Shown here piece after piece: positions 26,092 through 33,625 of a stretch of 64,000 nucleotides of DNA. The DNA lies in the NCBI GenBank assembly GCA_031376385.1, contig JANMDQ010000020.1, positions 62,001 through 126,000 on the forward strand. The letters run 5' to 3'. The notes beneath the pieces were generated by a model. It searched no databases. It was given only the letters and a program-made list of their open reading frames with translations, and had not been told where the DNA came from. The translations under genes were made by a program, and so were the position numbers. Each line of letters starts with the position of its first letter. Within the stretch, counting starts at the first letter, position 1. The stretch comes from Aquisediminimonas sp031376385. GTDB lineage: Bacteria; Pseudomonadota; Alphaproteobacteria; Sphingomonadales; Sphingomonadaceae.

Positions 26092-27839
26092 CAGACAAGT
26101 GCCTTTGCTTCATCAGACATTTCGCCGGACACTTGATGATCGGAAAGGATCATATCAACATGCGACGCGCCTGAGGGGATCATCGGGAAGCAATTGGCGA
26201 GTTTTGATACGCGGCAATCAACGATCACAGGGCCGTCATGTTCGAGCATCGCCTTGATCCCGCTTTCCAGATCATCCGGATGCTCGATCCTTATGCCTTT
26301 CCAGCCGTAAGCCTCTCCAAGTTTCACAAAGTCTGGCAACGAGTCGCTGTAACTCTCTGAATAACGGCTAGAATATGTGAGTTCCTGCCACTGTCGCACC
26401 ATGCCCATATATTCATTGTTGAGGATGAATATCTTGACCGGCAAGCGGTACTGCGTCGCTGTCGCCAGTTCTTGAATGTTCATCTGGATTGATGCTTCGC
26501 CCGCAATATCAATCACCAGCGCGTTGGGATTGCCCAGCTGCGCGCCAATCGCGGCGGGCAGGCCATATCCCATTGTGCCAAGCCCGCCAGAGGTGAGCCA
26601 CTTGTTCGGGTCTTCAAAATGGAAATACTGCGCGGCCCACATTTGATGCTGGCCAACCTCAGTCGTAATGATTGGCTTGCGGTGTTTGGTGGCATTATAA
26701 AGCGCCTCAACTGCGGCTTGCGGCATGATTTCGGTCGCGGATGCGGGATAATCGAGCGATTTCTTCGCGCGCCATTCCTCAATTCGCGCCCACCAGCCGG
26801 CTAGATCGCTCTTCTGATGCGCGCGCGCTTTCCAGATTTTGACCATATCTTCCATCACCCGGCCAACATCGCCGACAATGCCCAGATCAACGCGCACGGT
26901 CTTGTTCATCGAACTGCGATCAATATCGACATGGATCTTCTTAGAATTGGGAGAAAAAGCGTCCAGCCGCCCCGTCACCCGGTCATCAAAACGCGCGCCA
27001 AGGCAGACGATCAGATCCGCTTGGTTCATTGCCCAATTGGCTTCGTAGGTGCCGTGCATCCCCAGCATGCCGAGCCATTGATCGCTGGCCGCCGGAAAGG
27101 CACCAAGCCCCATGAGAGTAGACGTCACCGGAGCACCGGTGATCCGCGCGAGTTCCCGAAGGATTTGCGATGCAGCGGGACCGGCATTGATGATACCACC
27201 GCCCGTGTAAAGGATGGGACGCTCCGCCGCAGCAATCATTTCTACAGCTGTTTCAATGAGTTTGATGTCACCTTTCAGAGCAGGTTTATAGCTTTTATGC
27301 TCGACCTTGCCTGGCTTGCGATAAGTCGCAGTCGCAACCTGCACATCCTTGGGAATGTCCACAACGACAGGGCCGGGGCGGCCTGATGTGGCGATGTGGA
27401 ACGCCTCATGAATGACGTCACCCAGCTTTGCAGGCGTCTTCACCAGATAGTTGTGCTTGGTGCAGTGCCGCGTGATGCCAACAGTATCCGCCTCTTGAAA
27501 CGCGTCAGACCCAATCAAATGCGTCGCGACTTGGCCGGTGATCACGACCATCGGGATGCTATCCATCAGCGCGTCGGTAATCCCCGTGATCGCATTCGTC
27601 GCGCCGGGGCCTGATGTGACGAGAACGACGCCGGGCTTGCCCGTGGAGCGTGCATAGCCCTCCGCTGCGTGAGTGGCGGCCTGTTCATGGCGCACAAGGA
27701 TATGCTTGATGCGCTTCTGCTGAAAAATCGCGTCATAAATGGGCAAAACAGCGCCGCCGGGGTATCCGAAGATCGTATCGACGCCAAGGTCGCACAGCGC
27801 CTCAACGAGGATATTCGCCCCAGACAGTTCCTTGGTCAT
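26091..27839 (-). CDS. ilvB: Acetolactate synthase large (catalytic) subunit
   Basis: 582-aa ThDP/FAD enzyme, the first common step of branched-chain amino acid synthesis (also written ilvI). Landmarks are GVDTIFGYPGGAVLPIYDAI, the catalytic Glu in LVRHEQAATHAAEGYAR, and the C-terminal cofactor region IDIAGEASIQMNIQELATA ... LNNEYMGMVRQW. The usual GDG of the Mg/ThDP motif reads GEA here; I recall the same in rhizobial enzymes, so it is probably lineage-normal. The ATG at 27839 fits the family start MTKELSGANILVEAL. Confidence 0.97.
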   Translation of the reverse strand: MTKELSGANILVEALCDLGVDTIFGYPGGAVLPIYDAIFQQKRIKHILVRHEQAATHAAEGYARSTGKPGVVLVTSGPGATNAITGITDALMDSIPMVVITGQVATHLIGSDAFQEADTVGITRHCTKHNYLVKTPAKLGDVIHEAFHIATSGRPGPVVVDIPKDVQVATATYRKPGKVEHKSYKPALKGDIKLIETAVEMIAAAERPILYTGGGIINAGPAASQILRELARITGAPVTSTLMGLGAFPAASDQWLGMLGMHGTYEANWAMNQADLIVCLGARFDDRVTGRLDAFSPNSKKIHVDIDRSSMNKTVRVDLGIVGDVGRVMEDMVKIWKARAHQKSDLAGWWARIEEWRAKKSLDYPASATEIMPQAAVEALYNATKHRKPIITTEVGQHQMWAAQYFHFEDPNKWLTSGGLGTMGYGLPAAIGAQLGNPNALVIDIAGEASIQMNIQELATATQYRLPVKIFILNNEYMGMVRQWQELTYSSRYSESYSDSLPDFVKLGEAYGWKGIRIEHPDDLESGIKAMLEHDGPVIVDCRVSKLANCFPMIPSGASHVDMILSDHQVSGEMSDEAKALV

Positions 27840-27852
27840 GATTTCAACGCCT

Positions 27853-27888
27853 TTATAATAATGCCGCTGCGCTTTTGCGGTGCAGCAT
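27853..27888 (-). CDS. Possible upstream mini-ORF before ilvB
   Basis: 11-codon frame MLHRKSAAALL ending 13 nt before the ilvB ATG, inside the presumed 5' leader. It ends in Ala-Ala-Ala-Leu-Leu and overlaps a small stem (GCTG, CGC / GCG, CAGC). It could be a regulatory leader, but the residue run is too short to be convincing. Confidence 0.25.
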   Translation of the reverse strand: MLHRKSAAALL

Positions 27889-27906
27889 GGAAATTGCAAG
27901 GGCAGG

Positions 27907-27935
27907 CCGATAGATGTAATAAATTAGCCTGTCAA
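27907..27935 (-). promoter_or_regulatory. Putative ilvB promoter
   Basis: On the minus strand TTGACA (27935-27930), 17-nt spacer, TATCGG (27912-27907). The consensus -35 lies just inside the end of miaA, and the -10 lies about 68 nt before the ilvB ATG. Confidence 0.5.
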
Positions 27936-28853
27936 CGCAGTATCGCGACATATTATTGCTAAATCATTGATATTATCAGCGTTTAATTGCGCATCGATCC
28001 ACTCCCACTCCGCCGGGGGCTGGTGGCGGAACCATGTATATTGCCGCTTGGCATATTGCCGCGTGGCGATTTGGGCCTTGGTTGTCAGCGCCTCCCGTTC
28101 CTCGGGGTGTTCCAACATCGCGGCGATTTCCGCCACGCCAATGGCCCTCATAACCGGCAATGCAGGGTCCAACTGACGCGCGAGAAGCGCCTGAACCTCA
28201 GCCAATCCGCCATTTTCCAGCATCTCGATAAACCGCGCATCGCACCGCTCAAACAACCATTCGCGCGGCGGTAGCAGGACCATCCCTGTCACATTGACGT
28301 CATCACTGATCCCACCAACACGGTCCGCCTGCCAATCGGTCAGGGTGCGCCCAGTAGACCGGATCACTTCTAGGGCGCGGGCAACGCGTGTGCTGTCATT
28401 GGGCGAAAGCCGCAGGGCCGCCGTGGGCTCTTCCCTGCTCAGACAGTCAAAAGCCTGATCCACAGGGAGCGCCCGCACCTCCGCTCGCACATCCGGATCA
28501 ATCTCTGGCACGGGCGCAATCCCGTCGAGCAGAGTGCGCAAGTACAGCCCGGTCCCGCCAACAAGCACTGGCAAGCGGCTGTCCCGCTGCGCGTCTGAGA
28601 TTGCTTCCTTCGCCATCCCGGCCCACGCTGCGGCAGAGCAAGGCTCGGCCCCGTCTACAGTCCCGAACAGGCGGTGAGGAGCCCCTGCTTCTTCCTCAAC
28701 TGAGGGCCTTGCCGAAACAATCCGCAGATCGCGGTAGACTTGGCTGGCGTCTGCATTGATGATCGTGACAGGCGTCAGCCTTGACAGCGCCAGCGCGAGC
28801 GCGGATTTGCCGCTGGCAGTTGGCCCGGCAATCACCACCACAGGAGACTTCAT
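27924..28853 (-). CDS. miaA: tRNA dimethylallyltransferase
   Basis: 309-aa enzyme that adds dimethylallyl to A37 of tRNAs reading UNN codons. P-loop VVVIAGPTASGKSALALALS at the N terminus, then INADASQVYRDLRIVSARPS, LPVLVGGTGLYLRTLLDGI and the C-terminal ATRQYAKRQYTWFR. Start codons at 28853 (ATG), 28859 (ATG) and 28865 (GTG) are all in frame; the first is closest to the P-loop. The start region overlaps the divergent serB start. Confidence 0.95.
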   Translation of the reverse strand: MKSPVVVIAGPTASGKSALALALSRLTPVTIINADASQVYRDLRIVSARPSVEEEAGAPHRLFGTVDGAEPCSAAAWAGMAKEAISDAQRDSRLPVLVGGTGLYLRTLLDGIAPVPEIDPDVRAEVRALPVDQAFDCLSREEPTAALRLSPNDSTRVARALEVIRSTGRTLTDWQADRVGGISDDVNVTGMVLLPPREWLFERCDARFIEMLENGGLAEVQALLARQLDPALPVMRAIGVAEIAAMLEHPEEREALTTKAQIATRQYAKRQYTWFRHQPPAEWEWIDAQLNADNINDLAIICRDTALTG

Positions 28854-29718
28854 GTTCATCGCCACGCTCGTAGCAAAAGATCAACTGTCTGTCGGCGATA
28901 TAAATGCGGCCATGGACCGATTGGCCGCTGTGGAGTGTGACGGCATGACGTCACAGTGGCTGGCGAAGGAAAAAGCCGCAGATGTAACCTTTTCGGGTGA
29001 TGCTGCCGCTGCCAGATTGGCGTTGGAGGCGCAATTGGGGGCGGTTGACGTGTTTGTTCAAACCGAAGTCCATCGCCGTCGCAAATTGCTGATCGCAGAC
29101 ATGGATTCGACGATGATCACCGTCGAGTGCATTGATGAACTGGCCGACTATGCCGGAATCAAGCCGCAAATCGCCGAAATCACCGAACGCGCCATGCGCG
29201 GCGAACTGGATTTTGAAGATGCCCTGCGCAGCCGCGTGGCGCTGCTCAAGGGCCTGTCAGAGGATATCGTCGCACAGTGTCTGGCCGAACGGGTGAAGCT
29301 GATGTCGGGCGGAAAGCAGTTGGTGGACGCCGTCCACGCGAATGGCGGCATGGCTGTTCTCGTATCCGGCGGCTTCACCCATTTTGCGAGGCCTGTGGGT
29401 AACATACTCGGCTTTAACCGCGTGATCGCCAACCGGCTTGGCTTTACCCGCGGCGTGCTGAACGGCACCGTCGAAGGCGACATCGTGGGTGCAGAGACTA
29501 AGAAAGCGACGCTGCTTTCGGTCATCGCAGAAAAAGGGTGGAAGGTCCCTGAGAGTATGGCAGTTGGCGACGGCGCGAATGACATCCCGATGATCGAAAC
29601 AGCGGGACTGGGCGTGGCCTATCACGCCAAGCCCAAGGCGCAGGCAGCGGCAGATGCGGCTGTATTATTTGGGTGTTTGGAGGCTGTAGCGTTCGCGATT
29701 TCTGGGCAAGGCGAGTGA
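28852..29718 (+). CDS. serB: Phosphoserine phosphatase
   Basis: 288-aa HAD-superfamily enzyme catalysing the last step of serine synthesis. The nucleophile motif is LLIADMDSTMITVECIDELAD. Ser/Gly motif II is VLVSGGFTHFARPV and motif IV is VGDGANDIPMIETAGLGVAYHAKPKAQ. The first 75 residues form the usual divergent N-terminal domain. The start at 28852 has a GGAG site 6 nt upstream. Its ATG and the miaA ATG share the self-complementary CATG, so each gene's 5' signals lie in the other's coding region. Confidence 0.96.
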   Translation: MFIATLVAKDQLSVGDINAAMDRLAAVECDGMTSQWLAKEKAADVTFSGDAAAARLALEAQLGAVDVFVQTEVHRRRKLLIADMDSTMITVECIDELADYAGIKPQIAEITERAMRGELDFEDALRSRVALLKGLSEDIVAQCLAERVKLMSGGKQLVDAVHANGGMAVLVSGGFTHFARPVGNILGFNRVIANRLGFTRGVLNGTVEGDIVGAETKKATLLSVIAEKGWKVPESMAVGDGANDIPMIETAGLGVAYHAKPKAQAAADAAVLFGCLEAVAFAISGQGE

Positions 29719-29770
29719 TCCGGGACATAGTGGAAGGGTTCATAGACTGTTCGTTGAAGTGATATTGTAG

Positions 29771-30418
29771 TTGGCGCGATCAGGCGCGCACTGGCGTGTA
29801 TTACCGGGTGTGTTTGGCAAATGGAACAGTGTGTATCAGCGCTTCAACCGCTGGTGTTGGGATGGTGCCTGGGAACGGCTTTTCGAGGCTTTGAGCCATG
29901 ATCCGGACTTCGAGTATGCGCTTGTGGACAGCATAATTGTGCGTGCCGATCAGCACAGTGGAGGTAGCCAAAAAATCCGTCGTTCCGAGGATCGGTTTGA
30001 AGCTCACGCATTGGGACGGTCAAACGGTGGCTTGAGCACCAGAATCCATGCGGCCACCGATACGCTGGGCAGCCCAACCCGTTTCATCCTGACCCGCGGC
30101 GAGCGTGACGACATCGCGCTAATCGAACCGCTGCTTGATGGATTGATCGCACGCTGTGTTCTGGCAGACAAGGGACACGACGGTCAACGCGCCATGAATG
30201 CCATCGCTGCCACGGGCGCAAAACCAGGCGGGCCGCCCCGAACAAAAACCGCCGAATGGTGCAGCTTTGACGCCATAATCTATAAATGCCGCGATCTCAT
30301 CGAACGCTTGTTTAGTGAAATCAAACACTTCTGCCGAATCGCAACCCGTTGCGAAAAGCTCGCAAGAACTTGCACTTGCTTTCTCAACCTCGTCGCCGCA
30401 CTCAAATGGCGCCGATGA
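29771..30418 (+). pseudogene. IS5-family transposase remnant (5'-truncated)
   Basis: 215-residue open frame resembling the IS427-type branch of IS5. It starts inside the conserved RSGAHWRVLP..FGKWNSVYQRFNRW block; about 40 N-terminal residues are missing and a TAG lies directly before the first codon. The catalytic residues of a DDE transposase can be placed: Asp in ALVDSIIVRADQH, Asp in VLADKGHDGQ, Glu in IERLFSEIKHF. No clear inverted repeats or target duplication are seen. It is most likely an inactive remnant between serB and the dehydrogenase. Confidence 0.8.
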
Positions 30419-30558
30419 ATGTCAACACAACCTAGGGCGGGGCCATGCCTCGTTTAGCTTGCGGGATGGCAGAGAGGTATTGATGCCGAAACAGCGACCC
30501 GCTGGGAGCCAGCATGACGATGAAGGACAACAATCTGTGCTCGCGCTATACGCTACGC

Positions 30559-31689
30559 TTATGGCCGGATGAGATATTTCTCACCCGTCCGCTTGGCATT
30601 ATACCCGGCAATCACATCAAGATCGATTGCCTCTGCCAGCGAGATTTCATGGCTATAATGGCTGGCGAAGGTGGTGGTCAGTTCATCAACAACCCGCTTG
30701 CGCATTTTTGCCACGATTTCCGGCCCAGCCTTAGCCATGAACGGCGTCAGCAACCAGCCGCTCAGGCTCCATGTGAGACCAAAGCTGCGGTTGAGGATTG
30801 TCGGCCCCATATCGAGCCCGCCGTAGATGTAGACTTGCTTCATCGTATCCGAACCATAGCGGCTATATGTCGACATACGCTTCACAGCGGCCGCCTCCAT
30901 ACAAGCAAGCATCTGGCCTGACACTTTGCCGCCGCCGATAGGATCAAAGCCCATCATCGCGCCGGTTTCGACGATGGCTGCGGTCAGATCATCCATGAAT
31001 GTTGCGGTTGAACTGTCAAACACATGCGTTGCCCCAATGCCCTTGAGCAGATCAACCTGAGCCTCATTGCGCACGATATTGATCAGCGGAATCCCGTCAG
31101 CCTTGCAAATCTTGACCAGCATCTGGCCAAGGTTTGAGGCGGCCGCGGCATGGATGAGGCCCGTATAGCCCTCCATCTTCATCGTTTCGGTAAAGCCAAG
31201 CGACGTCAGCGGATTGACGAAGCAGGACGCACCGTCCTTCGCGTCCGTGCCTTCTGGCAATTTCATGCACATACCCGCTGCCAATGTGCGATATTCGGCG
31301 TAAATTGACCCGCCGAGCAAAGCGACCGTCTTTCCCATCAGCGCCTGCGCCGCGTCAGATGCGCCAGCCGCGATCACGACGCCGCAGCCTTCATTGCCAA
31401 TCGCCAGCGCCTCACCGACACGTCCGGCCATCGCGCGCATCCCAGCGGGCGGCACATCAAAGGTCGCCACAGGCAGGCCGTCCCGCTCCGACGCGCGACC
31501 AGTGGACGGGTCGGCACCGCCAATGATCAGGCCAAGGTCTGACGGATTGATTGGCGCGGCTAGCACTTTCACCACAACCTCATGATCCTTTGGCGCATCC
31601 AGCGCCAGCCGCGCGAGCGAAAGTTCTAATTGCCCTTCTGGCTTTACCAGCGTGAGCATTGTCAGGTTCGTTGTGGGCAAGTCAGTCAT
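30559..31689 (-). CDS. Zinc-type/quinone-like alcohol dehydrogenase (MDR)
   Basis: 376-aa medium-chain dehydrogenase/reductase. The GroES-like N-terminal domain holds EVVVKVLAAPINPSDLGLIIGG and GNEGCGVVIAAG. The Rossmann half holds GLIHAAAASNLGQMLVKICKADGIPLI. The cysteine/histidine zinc ligands of classic alcohol dehydrogenases are not apparent, so it is more likely a zinc-free reductase of quinones or enones. No operon partner. The IS remnant lies just beyond its 3' end. Confidence 0.88.
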   Translation of the reverse strand: MTDLPTTNLTMLTLVKPEGQLELSLARLALDAPKDHEVVVKVLAAPINPSDLGLIIGGADPSTGRASERDGLPVATFDVPPAGMRAMAGRVGEALAIGNEGCGVVIAAGASDAAQALMGKTVALLGGSIYAEYRTLAAGMCMKLPEGTDAKDGASCFVNPLTSLGFTETMKMEGYTGLIHAAAASNLGQMLVKICKADGIPLINIVRNEAQVDLLKGIGATHVFDSSTATFMDDLTAAIVETGAMMGFDPIGGGKVSGQMLACMEAAAVKRMSTYSRYGSDTMKQVYIYGGLDMGPTILNRSFGLTWSLSGWLLTPFMAKAGPEIVAKMRKRVVDELTTTFASHYSHEISLAEAIDLDVIAGYNAKRTGEKYLIRP

Positions 31690-31799
31690 GGTTGCTCTCC
31701 AGTCACTGGGGAATCGGTTCCCCTTTGCAACTGGGTTAGAGGATGGAGGGAGTGTCGTCTATGCTCCACGCTGAGCCGCCGCGCATGAAATGGAAATTG

Positions 31800-31875
31800 T
31801 TATTGCGAGGAGCGCAGCGACGCGGCAATCCACGACGCAGGCAGTCTGGATTGCCGCGCTTCGCTCGCAATGACG
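31800..31875. repeat. Intergenic palindromic repeat, family B
   Basis: Arms ATTGCGAGGAGCGCAGCGAC / TTCGCTCGCAATGACG with paired GCGGCAATCCA and TGGATTGCCGC. This is the familiar CGTCATTGCGAGCG-type palindrome. It fills most of the 226-nt gap between the dehydrogenase start and the DUF4139 stop; no gene is seen in the rest. Confidence 0.75.
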
Positions 31876-31915
31876 GCTTGCCTGCACTTCAAGCTTCACG
31901 CGTAAGACGTAAACC

Positions 31916-33601
31916 TTAACGACCCCGCCCGCTCCGTCCAACGCCGCCTTGTTTGTCAGACAGCGTCAGCGCGAAATCAACCACGCGAGTTTCATTGGCG
32001 GGAATGGACCCGCGCCAGACCCAGCCGCCTTTGCCTTGCTTCATTTCTTTGGGTTTGCGGGCGAAATTGTAAGGGAAGGTGAGTTCCACCGTCACAGGCA
32101 CTGGCTTTGCATTAGACAGAGTAAACCGCGGATTGAGCGCGCGGCTTGGCCCATTGCGCGGCGGATCAACACGTTTGGCGGTGACATCTGGACTGTAGCC
32201 AAGCGTCAATTCAACATCATCACCCACCGCGCGGTCTTCCAGATCATCTTCGCCAGCAAGCAGCCGCTCACCCCCAAACGGCTCAAACAAGGCCACGCGG
32301 CCAGACGGCAGCGGCAGGCCGAGGCCTTTATCTTTGGCGTTCTTGGTGCGAAGCAAAATCGGCATGGATCGCGGCTCGGTGGTCATGCCATCCACAGCCA
32401 ACCGGTAAAGCTGTTCAACCTGCACCTTTGGTTGATTGATCATCGCGACTTGCTTCTGTGCTTGCGCCGCAACGGTCACCCGCTCCGGCACGCGGTAGAG
32501 TTTGAGGTCGCCGAGATCCTCTTGCTCCGCTTTCATCACCGAAACAGGAGCAGCCGACTCCATTGCCAGCATCCCCCTGCTGCTGGCAGTCACGACAATG
32601 TCTTGCATCATTGACGGTTCAGGCGACGGCGGAGGCGGTGGAGGAGCCATTTGGCCCGGATGCGTGCTGGTGGTGTCCATCGGCCAGCAGGCCAGATAGA
32701 GCGAAACAGGCGGTGGGGAAGGCTGCTCAGCATTGGCCACTTTATTCGGCTGCCCTGCCACCACTTGCAACTTCGCATTGGTAAAACTCTGCGCGCCTCC
32801 GTTCACAACGGTGAGCCAGGCGAACAGCCCCATTTCCTTCTTCGCCCCGTCCATCTGTGCGATGTAATTGGCGGCCCAATCAAACCCCTGCGCCAGATAG
32901 GACAGTTGCACCGTTGCCGTCACGGACGCGTCGCTATCAGCCTCAACTGACAGCGTGGGCCGCGCGGACAGGTCTGCGGGAACACCGTCATAAAGCATCC
33001 GTTCGGGCAGGCCGGAACATCCCAGCGCCTCATATCCTTCTGCAGTTTTCAGGATAACGCCACCATTTGGCCCCGCCTGAACGATCGCATCTTGTTCAGT
33101 CACTTTGCCAGTCGAGCGGTTGGTGCGGCGCAAATGGACGCTGCGCTTCAGATAAGCATCAACGAGGCCCGCTGGCGATATCAGCCGCGCATCCCGGTTC
33201 TTTTCGCGGACACCCTTGGGCAGGCCTGTAACGATGGCGGTCTCTGGCAACATCCCCTCTGCCACGCCTTCAAACCGGATGGTGGAGCGGCCAGCGGGGA
33301 TCGTAATGGTGCGCGTTTCGGTGATGAAGGCATAACCGCCCGGCCAATCCTTATTCACTTCCCCGCCGCCTCGGTTCGGGTCTTTGTAAATCGTGACAGA
33401 GACGTCTGTGGTTTGGGTGGAGGTGACTCTGCTCTGGCTTTGAGCGGCGGCTTGGGTGGAAAGTGAGAGGATTAGACTCAATGTGACCCCCAACACCGTT
33501 CGGGCTGAGCCTGTCGAAGCCTTTCCTATCTTCGTGCCACCAAAACAAGAGGAAGAAAAAGAGGGCTTCGACAGGCTCAGCCCGAACGGTTTGGGGGACA
33601 T
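31916..33601 (-). CDS. DUF4139 domain protein, repeat-extended N terminus
   Basis: 561 aa from the ATG at 33601 (a GTG 24 nt upstream directly abuts the preceding stop). Secreted protein of unknown function with a mucoidy-inhibitor A-like (DUF4139) region: VSVTIYKDPNRGGGEVNKDWPGG, LSYLAQGFDWAANYIAQMDG and the C-terminal LTFPYNFARKPKEMKQGKGGWVW. The first 35 or so residues (FGLSLSKP ... KASTGSARTV) are translated from an inserted palindromic repeat. The real signal peptide core, VLGVTLSLILSLSTQAAAQ, only follows that. A proline stretch then DIVVTASSRG in the middle resembles a TonB-receptor start. Likely paralogue of the next gene upstream. Confidence 0.8.
   Translation of the reverse strand: MSPKPFGLSLSKPSFSSSCFGGTKIGKASTGSARTVLGVTLSLILSLSTQAAAQSQSRVTSTQTTDVSVTIYKDPNRGGGEVNKDWPGGYAFITETRTITIPAGRSTIRFEGVAEGMLPETAIVTGLPKGVREKNRDARLISPAGLVDAYLKRSVHLRRTNRSTGKVTEQDAIVQAGPNGGVILKTAEGYEALGCSGLPERMLYDGVPADLSARPTLSVEADSDASVTATVQLSYLAQGFDWAANYIAQMDGAKKEMGLFAWLTVVNGGAQSFTNAKLQVVAGQPNKVANAEQPSPPPVSLYLACWPMDTTSTHPGQMAPPPPPPSPEPSMMQDIVVTASSRGMLAMESAAPVSVMKAEQEDLGDLKLYRVPERVTVAAQAQKQVAMINQPKVQVEQLYRLAVDGMTTEPRSMPILLRTKNAKDKGLGLPLPSGRVALFEPFGGERLLAGEDDLEDRAVGDDVELTLGYSPDVTAKRVDPPRNGPSRALNPRFTLSNAKPVPVTVELTFPYNFARKPKEMKQGKGGWVWRGSIPANETRVVDFALTLSDKQGGVGRSGRGR
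33495..33590. repeat. Palindromic repeat, family C, inside a gene 5' end
   Basis: Perfect 27-nt inverted arms at 33495-33521 and 33564-33590 (core GGGCTGAGCCTGTCGAAGCC) around a 42-nt AG-rich centre. Such TTCGGGCTGAGCCTGTCGAA palindromes are frequent in sphingomonads. Here it lies in frame at the 5' end of the second DUF4139 gene. Confidence 0.9.
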
Positions 33602-33625
33602 AATGGAACTCAAAACCCTGCCCAC

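Noticed and set aside
26510..26525. ilvB with a broken cofactor motif (GEA for GDG)
   Set aside because: I recall the same GEASIQM sequence in other alphaproteobacterial acetolactate synthases, so it is probably a lineage variant rather than a defect.
31949..32614. Long plus-strand open frame opposite the DUF4139 gene
   Set aside because: A shadow of the conserved gene on the other strand; the predicted protein has no recognisable fold or signal.
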